A stretch of DNA of 8,325 bases from Planctomycetota bacterium (lineage in GTDB: Bacteria; Planctomycetota; Phycisphaerae; UBA1845; CAIVHJ01): assembly GCA_022565195.1 (NCBI GenBank), contig JADFJZ010000038.1, positions 1 through 8,325 of the forward strand, read 5' to 3'. Position numbers and translations under genes: made by a program. Shown piece after piece: positions 1 through 5,872 of the stretch. How positions within the stretch are numbered: position 1 is the stretch's first letter; each line of letters begins with the position of its first letter. A model generated the notes under the pieces. That model saw nothing but the letters and a program-made list of their open reading frames with translations. It did no database searches and had not been told where the DNA came from.

Positions 1-1515
1 AACGAGGGCGGGTTCGTGTTCCAGGATGTGTCGGCTGAATCGGGCGTCGGCGCCGCAGTGGGCAGTTCTACGGGAGCCGCCTGGGGCGACTATGACAACG
101 ACGGCTGGCCCGATTTGTACGTTCCCAACTGGCAGGGTCCCAGCCGCCTGTATCACAACCTCGGCGGCGGATTCTTCGAGGAAGTTGCAGTGTCGCTGGG
201 CGTAGATGCCTCCGCCGATCCGCTCTTCCAGGCGATCTTCGTCGACTTCGACCGCGACGGCGACGCCGATCTGTACGTGGCCGCTGATCGCGGCACCCTC
301 TGCGAGACGGAGGGCTGGCAGAATCACCTCTTCGAGAACGTGGGCGGAACATTCGTTGATATTTCTGAGGCCTCGGGTACGGCAGCGTGTGTGGATGCCA
401 TGTGCATTGCCATCGGCGACTTCGACGACAACCGATACATGGATTTCTACATCACCAACACGCCGGGAGGCAACGCCCTCCTGCTCAATCAGGGTGATGG
501 CACCTTCAGCGAGGGCGCGGCCGACGCCGGCGTTTTGGTGAATCAGACGGGTTGGGGCGCCGTGTTCTTCGATTACAACAACAGCGGCTCGCTGGACCTG
601 TATGTCTGCAACGGCAACGCACCGAATGTGTTGTTCGATAACGACAGTGCCTGGCCCTGCAACGAGGTCAGCGCGCAGATGAATGTGGATGTCGGCGGCT
701 ACTCCTACACGCTGGCCACGGCGGACATCGACAACGACGGCGATCTCGATTTTCTTCTGGAGAATCGTTTCGAAACGATTCGGTTGTTCATCAATCACGA
801 AGGCGAGACGCGCCGCTGGGCCAAGTTCGACGTGGTCGGGGAGGGTCCGTCGCGCTATGCGATCGGCGCCAATATCGATGTTCGGACCGGCGCCGACTGG
901 CAAATACGCGAGGTCATCGCAGGCAGCAATTACAAGAACCAGAACGAGCTGGTCCAACACTTCGGTCTCGGTAGTGCGGCCGCGATGGACGAAGTGTTCG
1001 TCATGTGGCCCGGCGGAGCGACCCGCACGCTCTACAACCTGGTGGCCAACCAGACTTGGACACTCTATCCGACGGACAAGCTCGGCGACGGCGACCATGA
1101 TGGCGATCGTGACCTCGACGACTTCGTCATCTTCGCCGGTTGCTACGAAGTGCCGTTTGGTCCGGGTTGCGAGATGATGGACTTCGACGGCAACAGTATG
1201 GTTGATATGGCCGATTTCAAGGCGTTTTTGGGCGTCTTCGATGGCACGCCGGCCGACTGCAACGACAACGGCACACCCGACATGGAAGAGATTTTGCTCG
1301 ATCCATTGCTCGATGAGGACGGCGATGGCGAGCTGGATGAGTGCGACTGCCCGGAAGATCTCGATGGCTCGGGCGACGTCGGGCCCTTCGATCTGGCCCT
1401 GTTGCTCGGCACCTGGGGCTCATGTGAGGACTGTCCTGCCGACCTCAACGGCGACGGCGAGGTCGGCCCGTTCGACTTGGCCTTGCTGCTCGGCGCCTGG
1501 GGCCCGTGCAAGTAG
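1..1515 (+). CDS. Secreted FG-GAP/VCBS beta-propeller protein with ASPIC/UnbV domain and dockerin-like C-terminus (5' partial)
   Basis: The frame is open from base 1, so the true start and any signal peptide lie upstream; 504 residues are visible. Five Ca-binding FG-GAP/VCBS blades of the type DxDNDGxxDLY begin near residues 25, 77, 135, 186 and 237, a spacing of 51-58 residues that fits an integrin-like beta-propeller. Residues about 285-356 match ASPIC/UnbV (GANIDVRTG, HFGLG, VMWPGG). A dockerin/EF-hand-like stretch follows (about 362-413), then a DCNDNGTPDMEE linker (about 420-451). The protein ends in two copies of D(L)(D/N)G(S/D)G-(D/E)VGPFDLALLLG(T/A)WG with Cys pairs (about 451-504). 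Such proteins are normally exported, and the tail suggests surface attachment or assembly by analogy with dockerins. Substrate and partner are unknown. No terminator is evident after the stop. The domain calls are strong; the biological role is not known. Confidence 0.9.
   Translation, partial: NEGGFVFQDVSAESGVGAAVGSSTGAAWGDYDNDGWPDLYVPNWQGPSRLYHNLGGGFFEEVAVSLGVDASADPLFQAIFVDFDRDGDADLYVAADRGTLCETEGWQNHLFENVGGTFVDISEASGTAACVDAMCIAIGDFDDNRYMDFYITNTPGGNALLLNQGDGTFSEGAADAGVLVNQTGWGAVFFDYNNSGSLDLYVCNGNAPNVLFDNDSAWPCNEVSAQMNVDVGGYSYTLATADIDNDGDLDFLLENRFETIRLFINHEGETRRWAKFDVVGEGPSRYAIGANIDVRTGADWQIREVIAGSNYKNQNELVQHFGLGSAAAMDEVFVMWPGGATRTLYNLVANQTWTLYPTDKLGDGDHDGDRDLDDFVIFAGCYEVPFGPGCEMMDFDGNSMVDMADFKAFLGVFDGTPADCNDNGTPDMEEILLDPLLDEDGDGELDECDCPEDLDGSGDVGPFDLALLLGTWGSCEDCPADLNGDGEVGPFDLALLLGAWGPCK
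1348..1512 (+). repeat. Tandem dockerin-like repeat inside the propeller gene
   Basis: Two in-frame copies of a 28-codon unit lie 84 nt apart; the GTC codon opening the core is at 1378 in the first copy and 1462 in the second. Each encodes an acidic EF-hand-like loop (DLDGSGDVG, then DLNGDGEVG) followed by PFDLALLLG(T/A)WG and a Cys. The copies differ mostly at synonymous positions, so they look like an old, protein-selected duplication and not a recent DNA duplication. The reading as Ca-binding comes from the Asp/Asn/Gly spacing and is inferred. Confidence 0.8.
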
Positions 1516-1828
1516 GAGTGAAGAATGCAGAATTGTGATTGTCAAATCGGGGATTGGAAGCGAATGCTCCCGGCTGCTGTTGCACGGCGTGCTCGTCGTG
1601 GATGAGGACATCCGCCCCGTTCTACGTCCGTATTGCAAACGATCGATTTCTTCGCGCGCCGCCCGGATCCTCACCGCAGTCACCCGCGACACTGGTTCAC
1701 AGCCTCGCTGTCCTCACCCGCCTGCTTGCCACTGGCTACCGACTACTTTGGCGGCGGCCGAAGGCCGTGCCAAGCCCCCGGGCGGTCGGTTCTTTCCCAC
1801 GTCGGGCTGAATTCCCGGCAACAAACAA

Positions 1829-1857
1829 TTGACTTGTCTCGCCTTCAGCGTTAGTTA
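1829..1857 (+). promoter_or_regulatory. Possible promoter for the exported-protein/TPR-like operon
   Basis: TTGACT at 1829-1834 is five of six to the sigma70 -35 consensus. At a spacing of 17 nt it faces only a poor -10 (TAGTTA, 1852-1857). A better -10-like hexamer, TACGAT at 1874-1879, lacks a matched -35. It sits about 60-90 nt upstream of the first gene of the pair, in the only AT-richer patch of this gap, which is the main support. Confidence 0.3.
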
Positions 1858-1871
1858 TGCTGATTTCAGCA
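1858..1871. promoter_or_regulatory. 14-bp palindrome, operator-like
   Basis: TGCTGA-TT-TCAGCA is a perfect 6-2-6 inverted repeat directly after the candidate -10 element and 46 nt before the next gene's ATG. Its position would suit a repressor site or a short hairpin in the leader. There is no independent evidence for a binding protein, and palindromes of this size arise by chance. Confidence 0.3.
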
Positions 1872-1905
1872 GTTACGATAAGTGCAGTGGGGCTCCGCGG
1901 CGTCC

Positions 1906-1910
1906 GAGGA
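1906..1910 (+). promoter_or_regulatory. Ribosome binding site fixing the start at 1918
   Basis: GAGGA lies 7 nt before the ATG at 1918. It supports that codon over the in-frame ATG at 1882, which would add 12 residues ahead of the signal-like segment and has no comparable purine-rich site. Confidence 0.6.
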
Positions 1911-1917
1911 TCTTCCA

Positions 1918-2376
1918 ATGACCAACACTCTCACCCGTCTTGCGTTCTCCGTGGCGGTGCTGTGGGTTCTGGGCTTGGGTTGTGGGCCACTGGCGGCCGA
2001 ACCCACGCGCCTGATGGCCAAACAGCGGCCTCCTATTTCCGATCTGCCGGTGCCGATGGGATTCCGCATCCTGGAAGACGAATCGGAGGACGCCTACACC
2101 GGCCGGAGGCGGCTGTACGTCCGCCACGTCTACGTGGGCTCCGGAGAGCCCTTCGCGGTGCGGAATTTCTACCGCGATCGCATGCCGCAGTACAAGTGGC
2201 AACTGGTCAATACCGTTCACGTCGCCGGAACCCACTCGATGGTCTTTCAAAAAGGCCAGGAATCGTGTACTGTGACAATTTCCCGATCCAAATCCGGCTG
2301 GGGCAGCGGCATTCGGGTCCAGATCATCATTATGCCGGAGGAGCGCGGAGCACAGGCGGACACCAGAGGAAGATGA
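1918..2376 (+). CDS. Small exported protein of unknown function
   Basis: This is a 152-residue protein. The start was chosen for its GAGGA site and because the protein then opens with a normal export signal: a basic n-region (TRLAR-like, Arg7), a hydrophobic core at about 8-21, and GLGC at 19-22, which resembles an imperfect lipobox, or cleavage near LAA at 25-27. It could therefore be a lipoprotein or a periplasmic protein. The mature part has an FYRDRMPQYKW segment (84-94) followed by strand-rich stretches VFQKGQESCTVTI (109-121) and IRVQIIIMP (132-140). I recall this 'FYxxxMPxxxWxLV ... FxKxxxxCTVTI' pattern from uncharacterised bacterial envelope proteins, but I cannot name a family. Its stop overlaps the next start by four bases (ATGA), so the two are co-translated and probably share an envelope role. 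Confidence 0.75.
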   Translation: MTNTLTRLAFSVAVLWVLGLGCGPLAAEPTRLMAKQRPPISDLPVPMGFRILEDESEDAYTGRRRLYVRHVYVGSGEPFAVRNFYRDRMPQYKWQLVNTVHVAGTHSMVFQKGQESCTVTISRSKSGWGSGIRVQIIIMPEERGAQADTRGR

Positions 2377-3341
2377 AGACACAACGACGACAGGAACTCA
2401 AAGCCAACGACCTTTCCGTTTATTTGCAGCAGGTCAGCGAGTACTTCAACAAACACGCCGGCATGATCACCATCGTGTCGATCGGTGTGATCGCGGTGGT
2501 GGCTGCGGCGGTGTTCGCCAATCGCACTGCCGTTCAACATCGCGAGTATGCCTGGGAAGCGCTTAACTCCGCTGACGTTGCCAGCCGAACCCCTGGGCCC
2601 GAGAGGGCGACTTGGCAAAAAGAGATGATCGCCAGTTGGGAGGACATCGTTGACAACTACGGCGACACGGATGTCGCGCCGTTGGCCCGGTATCAAATCA
2701 TTCAGTTCTGCCTGCGGCAGTTCCTGGAATCTGAGACCGGGGACATGCGCGGACAACTCCTGGACACGGCCGAGAAACATTGCAACTCGACTCTGAACTC
2801 CGCCGGTTCCAATACGACGCTCAAGGCTACGGCGCTCAATGCGCTCTCTGCCATCGAGCAGAATCGGTACGTGCTGGACGGAGACCTGGCCCACAAGGAG
2901 ACAGCAAAGAGCTATCTGGAGCGCATCCGCAACGGCCCGGAGTTTGTCGGGACCGCTTTCCAGGATGACGTCCTGACGCGCCTGAACGAGTTCGACAGCC
3001 TGTGGCACCCGCTGGTCCTGCTGGACCCGCCAGTGGTCCTACCAGTGGGCCCGCTAGTGGGTCCGCCGGCGGAGCCCGAACCGGTAGCCGAGCCGGCAGA
3101 ACCGGAGGACGCGGCGACGCCACCGGCGGACCCACCAGTGGACGCCGGCCCACCGTCCAATGAAGGCGACCCGGAAGAAGTACCCGGCGAGGCCGGCGCC
3201 GCTCCGAAAGCCGATCCGCCGCAGGAACCCTCCGATGCGGAAGATGCATCGGACGCCGGCGAAGCCGGTCCAACCCGCTCCGCGGGCGGCGGCGATGCTG
3301 AACCCAAAGAGGCGCCCCCAAACCCGTCCGAACAACCATAG
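2373..3341 (+). CDS. Single-pass membrane protein with TPR-like domain and Pro/Glu-rich tail
   Basis: This 322-residue protein starts at the ATG inside the ATGA overlap with the upstream gene, preceded by the purine-rich AGAGGA at 2365-2370. The frame stays open upstream to 1857, but that part runs antiparallel to good coding sequence in another frame and is discarded. A charged N-terminus (MKTQRRQELKANDLS) precedes one transmembrane helix at about 31-49 (ITIVSIGVIAVVAAAVF). A helical region at about 55-205 includes WEDIVDNYGDTDVAPLARYQI and AEKHCNSTLN, which resembles the TPR-like fold of YfgM-type proteins. The last 105 or so residues are low-complexity Pro/Glu/Ala/Asp, probably disordered. 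The likely topology is N-in with the helical domain outside the membrane. By analogy with YfgM-like proteins it may assist envelope protein assembly, but this is inference. The MKxxRRxELxxNxLxxxL start resembles planctomycete TPR-like proteins I know of. Confidence 0.8.
   Translation: MKTQRRQELKANDLSVYLQQVSEYFNKHAGMITIVSIGVIAVVAAAVFANRTAVQHREYAWEALNSADVASRTPGPERATWQKEMIASWEDIVDNYGDTDVAPLARYQIIQFCLRQFLESETGDMRGQLLDTAEKHCNSTLNSAGSNTTLKATALNALSAIEQNRYVLDGDLAHKETAKSYLERIRNGPEFVGTAFQDDVLTRLNEFDSLWHPLVLLDPPVVLPVGPLVGPPAEPEPVAEPAEPEDAATPPADPPVDAGPPSNEGDPEEVPGEAGAAPKADPPQEPSDAEDASDAGEAGPTRSAGGGDAEPKEAPPNPSEQP
3008..3335 (+). repeat. Low-complexity Pro/Glu/Ala-coding segment
   Basis: The 3' third of the TPR-like gene is made of short degenerate motifs, first PPVVLPVGPLVGPP and then AEPEPVAEPAEPEDA-type units. 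The DNA is correspondingly simple, with recurring CCAGTGG/CTAGTGGG and GCCGG words. Such tails are commonly flexible linkers and vary in length between relatives. The frame is maintained to a normal stop, so this is not decay. Confidence 0.65.
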
Positions 3342-3383
3342 ATCGGTCTGACTTTCTCACCATCCGCCGCCGATTCGTTGGCA

Positions 3384-3389
3384 TAGAAT
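3384..3389 (+). promoter_or_regulatory. Weak -10-like hexamer upstream of the pseudouridine synthase
   Basis: TAGAAT is five of six to the -10 consensus and lies 37 nt before the ATG at 3426, in an 84-nt gap. No -35 hexamer is visible at the right distance. A TTGACT at 3389-3394 overlaps it but has only a poor partner (TGGGAT, 3411-3416). The gap could carry its own promoter, or the gene may be read through from upstream. Confidence 0.25.
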
Positions 3390-3425
3390 TGACTGGAGCC
3401 CCACTTCTGTTGGGATGGTGCGTGT

Positions 3426-4478
3426 ATGGAAGCTCGTGAACAAGCGGCAGGCGCCCGCGAAAAGCCCGAAGATTCGGCTCAGACGGCCGATTCGCAGGAC
3501 GCCGCGGTGGAACGCATCACCAAGGTGGTGCGGCGCCGTCTGGTGGGGCGGCGGCTGGATAAGTACCTGCGGGGCCTGCTGCCCCGACTGTCGCGGACGG
3601 TGATCCAGCGGCTGATCAAGCAGGGCGACGTCACGGTCAACGGCCAACCGACCAAGGCCAGCTACGAGCCGAACAAGGGCGACGTCATCGTCATATCGGT
3701 GCCGCCGCCGGAGCCGACCGACATCGTCGGCGAAGACATCCCGCTCGACATCATCTATGAGGACGACTACCTGCTGGCGATCAACAAACAGGCCGGCATC
3801 ATTTGCCACCCTGCCCGGGCTTCACAGGGCGGCACAATCGCCAACGCGGCGATGTTTCATTTGAACAACATCAGCCACGGCGACGATCCGCTACGGCCTG
3901 GGATCATCCACCGCCTCGACAAGAACACCACCGGCGTCATGCTGATCGCCAAGTGTGATGAGGCCCACTGGCGGATTTCCTTGCAGTTCGAGAAGCGCAC
4001 GATTCAAAAGACCTACGTCGGGATCGTCGAGGGCGACGTGCAATTGGACCAAGACATCATCGATGCGCCGCTGGCGGCTCATCCGACCATCAAGGATCGA
4101 TATATGGTGCCCGGCATGCGCCGCGTACCCATGATCACCAAGCAGGCCATCACGCAGTATCAGGTTCTGGAGCGCTTCCGCGGCTTCGCGCTCATGCAGT
4201 TGCAGCCGAAGACGGGCAGAACGCACCAACTCCGCGTGCACATGTCGTACATCGGCCATCCAATGGTGGGTGACTTGACGTACGGCGGGCATTTCTTCAG
4301 CGAACACGACCTCACCGGCCAGGGCAGCACCGAGCCGTTGATCGATCATCAATCGCTGCACGCCCGGCGAATCAAATTCGTCCATCCCATCAAAGAGACG
4401 CCGCTGGAGATCGAGGCGCCGCTCTCGGGGCGAATCGCGCGAGTGGTAGAGTTGTTGAGAGAGCACCGCAAGTTGTAG
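3426..4478 (+). CDS. RluD-family 23S rRNA pseudouridine synthase
   Basis: This 350-residue enzyme isomerises uridine to pseudouridine in structured RNA, in RluD relatives at helix 69 of 23S rRNA. A charged, probably disordered N-terminal extension (1-35) leads into an S4 RNA-binding domain at about 41-93 (GRRLDKYLRGLLPRLSR, QGDVTVNG). The catalytic domain follows. Its motif II is HRLDKNTTGVMLIAK, with the catalytic Asp at 165, and a conserved RTHQLRVHM begins at 265. The DYLLAINKQAGIICHPA segment before motif II is also typical. Length and domain order match RluA/RluC/RluD-type proteins. The subgroup (RluD versus RluC or another RluA-type) cannot be settled from motifs, so no symbol is given. 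The ATG at 3426 has a weak GGGATGG site 7 nt upstream. Gaps on both sides suggest it is transcribed on its own. Confidence 0.93.
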   Translation: MEAREQAAGAREKPEDSAQTADSQDAAVERITKVVRRRLVGRRLDKYLRGLLPRLSRTVIQRLIKQGDVTVNGQPTKASYEPNKGDVIVISVPPPEPTDIVGEDIPLDIIYEDDYLLAINKQAGIICHPARASQGGTIANAAMFHLNNISHGDDPLRPGIIHRLDKNTTGVMLIAKCDEAHWRISLQFEKRTIQKTYVGIVEGDVQLDQDIIDAPLAAHPTIKDRYMVPGMRRVPMITKQAITQYQVLERFRGFALMQLQPKTGRTHQLRVHMSYIGHPMVGDLTYGGHFFSEHDLTGQGSTEPLIDHQSLHARRIKFVHPIKETPLEIEAPLSGRIARVVELLREHRKL

Positions 4479-4623
4479 GGGGCCGGGAAGAGGGAAAGAG
4501 ATGGATCGAATCTGCGGTGGGAAGGGCTGCTAAACGGCAAGCCAGTGACGAGCCGATTGGATGTGACTTCGACGCTTGAGCGACGCGGCGCATTTGCGTC
4601 CTGCATACAGGAACACACAACTC
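4479..4623. other. Intergenic gap with a small hairpin before the oxidase gene
   Basis: This 145-nt gap is purine-rich at its left end and has no recognised terminator or promoter. GACGC at 4582-4586 can pair with GCGTC at 4596-4600, giving a hairpin about 25 nt ahead of the oxidase ATG. A shorter nested CGCA-TT-TGCG lies at 4589-4598. I see no thiamin (THI box) riboswitch here, which matters because the next gene could be thiO. Confidence 0.4.
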
Positions 4624-5769
4624 ATGGTTGCGGATGTGATCATCATCGGCGGGGGGATTGTTGGGCTGTCGTGTGCCTATCGACTGGCGAAGGACGGTTT
4701 GAAAGTCACCCTGCTGGAGCGCGGGCGGTGTGGGCAGCAGGCCTCCTGGGCCGGCGCGGGCATCATCTCGCCGTGCAGTTGGCATCGCAGCGATGACCTC
4801 GCGCGGATCCACATGGAGGCTGTGTTCGGGTACCAGCAGTTCGCAGCCGAGCTGCACGAGCGCAGCGGGATCGACCCGCTGTTCCGGCGCTGCGGCGAGC
4901 TTCACTTGATCCTTGACGACAATCGCATGAAGATGGCGACGCGCGAAGTCCAGGCCATCGGCGAGCGCACGACGCCCGAAGGCCGGCCCATCGCCAAGAC
5001 GCTGACGCCGGAAGAGGCCAGGGAACTGGAGCCCAACTTGGCCGGCGAGATGCTGGGCGTGCAACACGGGCGCATGTCGGCCCAGGTCCGCACCCCGAGA
5101 TTGCTCGAGGCATTGCGCGAGTGCTGCGTGGCGCTCGGCGTTCGGATTGAGGAAGGCTGCGAAGTTCGGGCACTCTTGAAGGACGGCGAGCGCGTGCTCG
5201 GTGTGCAGACTCAACAGGGTGAGGCCACCGCCGACGTCACAGCCGAGGGTACGGTCTTGTGCGCGGGGGCGTGGTCGTCGCAACTCGATCCATTGCTGGC
5301 AGAGCACATGCCGGTTCATCCCGTGCGCGGGCAGATCCTGCTGCTGAAGATGCCCGATCCGCCGATTCGGCACATCATCTCTCTTGAAGAAGAGCACTTT
5401 TACATGGTCGCGCGCGACGACGGGCACGTGCTCGTCGGCTCGACCGAGGAACATGACTCCGGTTTCAATAATCGCAACACCGCACAAGCCGTCGCCCGGC
5501 TATCGGCGCTGGCGATCAAGTATGTGCCGATCCTGTCGGGAGCGTCCGTGGTTCGCACCTGGGCCGGGCTGCGTCCCGGCACGCCCGACCGCCGGCCCTT
5601 CCTTGGATTCGTGCCCGGTTTGAGCAATTTCATCGCCGCGACGGGGAACTTCCGCACCGGTCTGGCCACCGCGCCGATTGTCGCCGACATCGTGGCTGAC
5701 CTCCTGCAAAAGGGAATGTGTCAATACAATCTCGCCAAAGCCGCGCCGGGGCGGGAGTATCCGAATTGA
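4624..5769 (+). CDS. thiO: FAD-dependent glycine/D-amino-acid oxidase, ThiO-type
   Basis: This 381-residue DAO-family flavoenzyme would oxidise glycine, or another small amine or D-amino acid, to an imine with O2, forming H2O2. In thiamin synthesis ThiO supplies the glycine imine to ThiG for the thiazole ring. The N-terminal Rossmann motif is VIIIGGGIVG (5-14), with the ribose-binding Glu at 32 ending beta-2. ASWAGAGIISP (40-50) matches the flavin-side loop of glycine oxidases. Near the C-terminus WAGLRPGTPDRRPFLG carries Arg317, equivalent by motif to the substrate-carboxylate Arg of Bacillus ThiO, and ATGNFRTGLATAPI closes the FAD site. The ATG at 4624 was chosen because it sits just before the first beta strand, with AGGA at 4609-4612; the frame extends upstream to a TTG at 4576 that adds unrelated residues. 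No thiS, thiG or thiE lies nearby, so the substrate and thiamin role are inferred from motifs only. Confidence 0.85.
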   Translation: MVADVIIIGGGIVGLSCAYRLAKDGLKVTLLERGRCGQQASWAGAGIISPCSWHRSDDLARIHMEAVFGYQQFAAELHERSGIDPLFRRCGELHLILDDNRMKMATREVQAIGERTTPEGRPIAKTLTPEEARELEPNLAGEMLGVQHGRMSAQVRTPRLLEALRECCVALGVRIEEGCEVRALLKDGERVLGVQTQQGEATADVTAEGTVLCAGAWSSQLDPLLAEHMPVHPVRGQILLLKMPDPPIRHIISLEEEHFYMVARDDGHVLVGSTEEHDSGFNNRNTAQAVARLSALAIKYVPILSGASVVRTWAGLRPGTPDRRPFLGFVPGLSNFIAATGNFRTGLATAPIVADIVADLLQKGMCQYNLAKAAPGREYPN

Positions 5770-5787
5770 GTCAAGTCGCGCGGAGAG

Positions 5788-5816
5788 TTGACCCGGCACT
5801 ACTGCGGATGTATCTT
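5788..5816 (+). promoter_or_regulatory. Sigma70-type promoter for gap-pgk
   Basis: TTGACC (5788-5793, five of six to consensus) and TATCTT (5811-5816, four of six) are separated by exactly 17 nt. Transcription would begin near 5823, giving a leader of about 50 nt before the gap ATG at 5873. It lies in the only sizeable gap ahead of the two glycolytic genes, just after the upstream stop at 5769. This is the best promoter candidate in the window. Confidence 0.6.
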
Positions 5817-5821
5817 CCAAG

Positions 5822-5854
5822 CGTTCGCGTGTCGATGGCAGAGAGGAACGAACG
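5822..5854 (+). promoter_or_regulatory. Inverted repeat in the predicted gap leader
   Basis: CGTTCG at 5822-5827 is the exact reverse complement of CGAACG at 5849-5854, with a 21-nt loop, starting at the predicted transcription start. It could form a 5' stem or be a regulator's half-sites. The stem is only six base pairs and may be chance. Confidence 0.3.
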
Positions 5855-5861
5855 TCGATTT

Positions 5862-5865
5862 GGAG
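5862..5865 (+). promoter_or_regulatory. Ribosome binding site of gap
   Basis: GGAG, within a purine-rich GGAGAAAG, lies 7 nt before the ATG at 5873. With the GAPDH N-terminus beginning directly at [11 protein letters not shown], this makes the start secure. Confidence 0.65.
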
Positions 5866-5872
5866 AAAGCCA

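Larger units (their letters stand above)
1516..1917. other. Intergenic region of about 400 bases with no convincing gene
   Basis: No open frame here has a recognisable protein, a good ribosome site or a family match. The stretch is C-rich and low in purines on the + strand in its middle. It contains short GC hairpins: CGGCC-GAA-GGCCG at 1755-1767 and GCCC-CC-GGGC at 1774-1783, followed by a mixed T-rich patch (TTCTTT). These could contribute to termination of the upstream gene, but there is no proper U-tract. The last 90 bases hold a possible promoter and a palindrome, listed separately. I see no RNA gene. Confidence 0.55.

Noticed and set aside
1755..1795. GC hairpins followed by TTCTTT as an intrinsic terminator of the propeller gene
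   Set aside because: The stems are only 4-5 bp, lie about 240 nt after the stop, and are separated from an interrupted T-run by unpaired sequence.
1539..1854. Overlapping short + strand open frames in the 1516-1917 gap
   Set aside because: They are Arg/Pro/Ser-rich, lack ribosome sites and overlap one another in several frames, as expected of non-coding GC-rich DNA.
1857..2372. Upstream extension of the TPR-like gene's frame to 1857
   Set aside because: It would overlap the whole exported-protein gene in another frame and read as Arg/Gly-rich noise. The ATGA-coupled start at 2373 explains the protein well.
2247..3008. 253-codon open frame on the - strand opposite the TPR-like gene
   Set aside because: It is antisense to a coupled gene pair with a transmembrane helix and ribosome sites, and no motif was recognised.
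4479..4623. Thiamin riboswitch ahead of the ThiO-type gene
   Set aside because: I could not find the conserved CUGAGA and flanking THI-box elements in this 145-nt gap.
4390..5487. Long open frame on the - strand (365 codons) opposite the oxidase and the end of the pseudouridine synthase
   Set aside because: It lies antisense to well-supported genes with clear motifs, spans two genes and their gap, and shows no recognisable domain. High GC commonly leaves such frames open.
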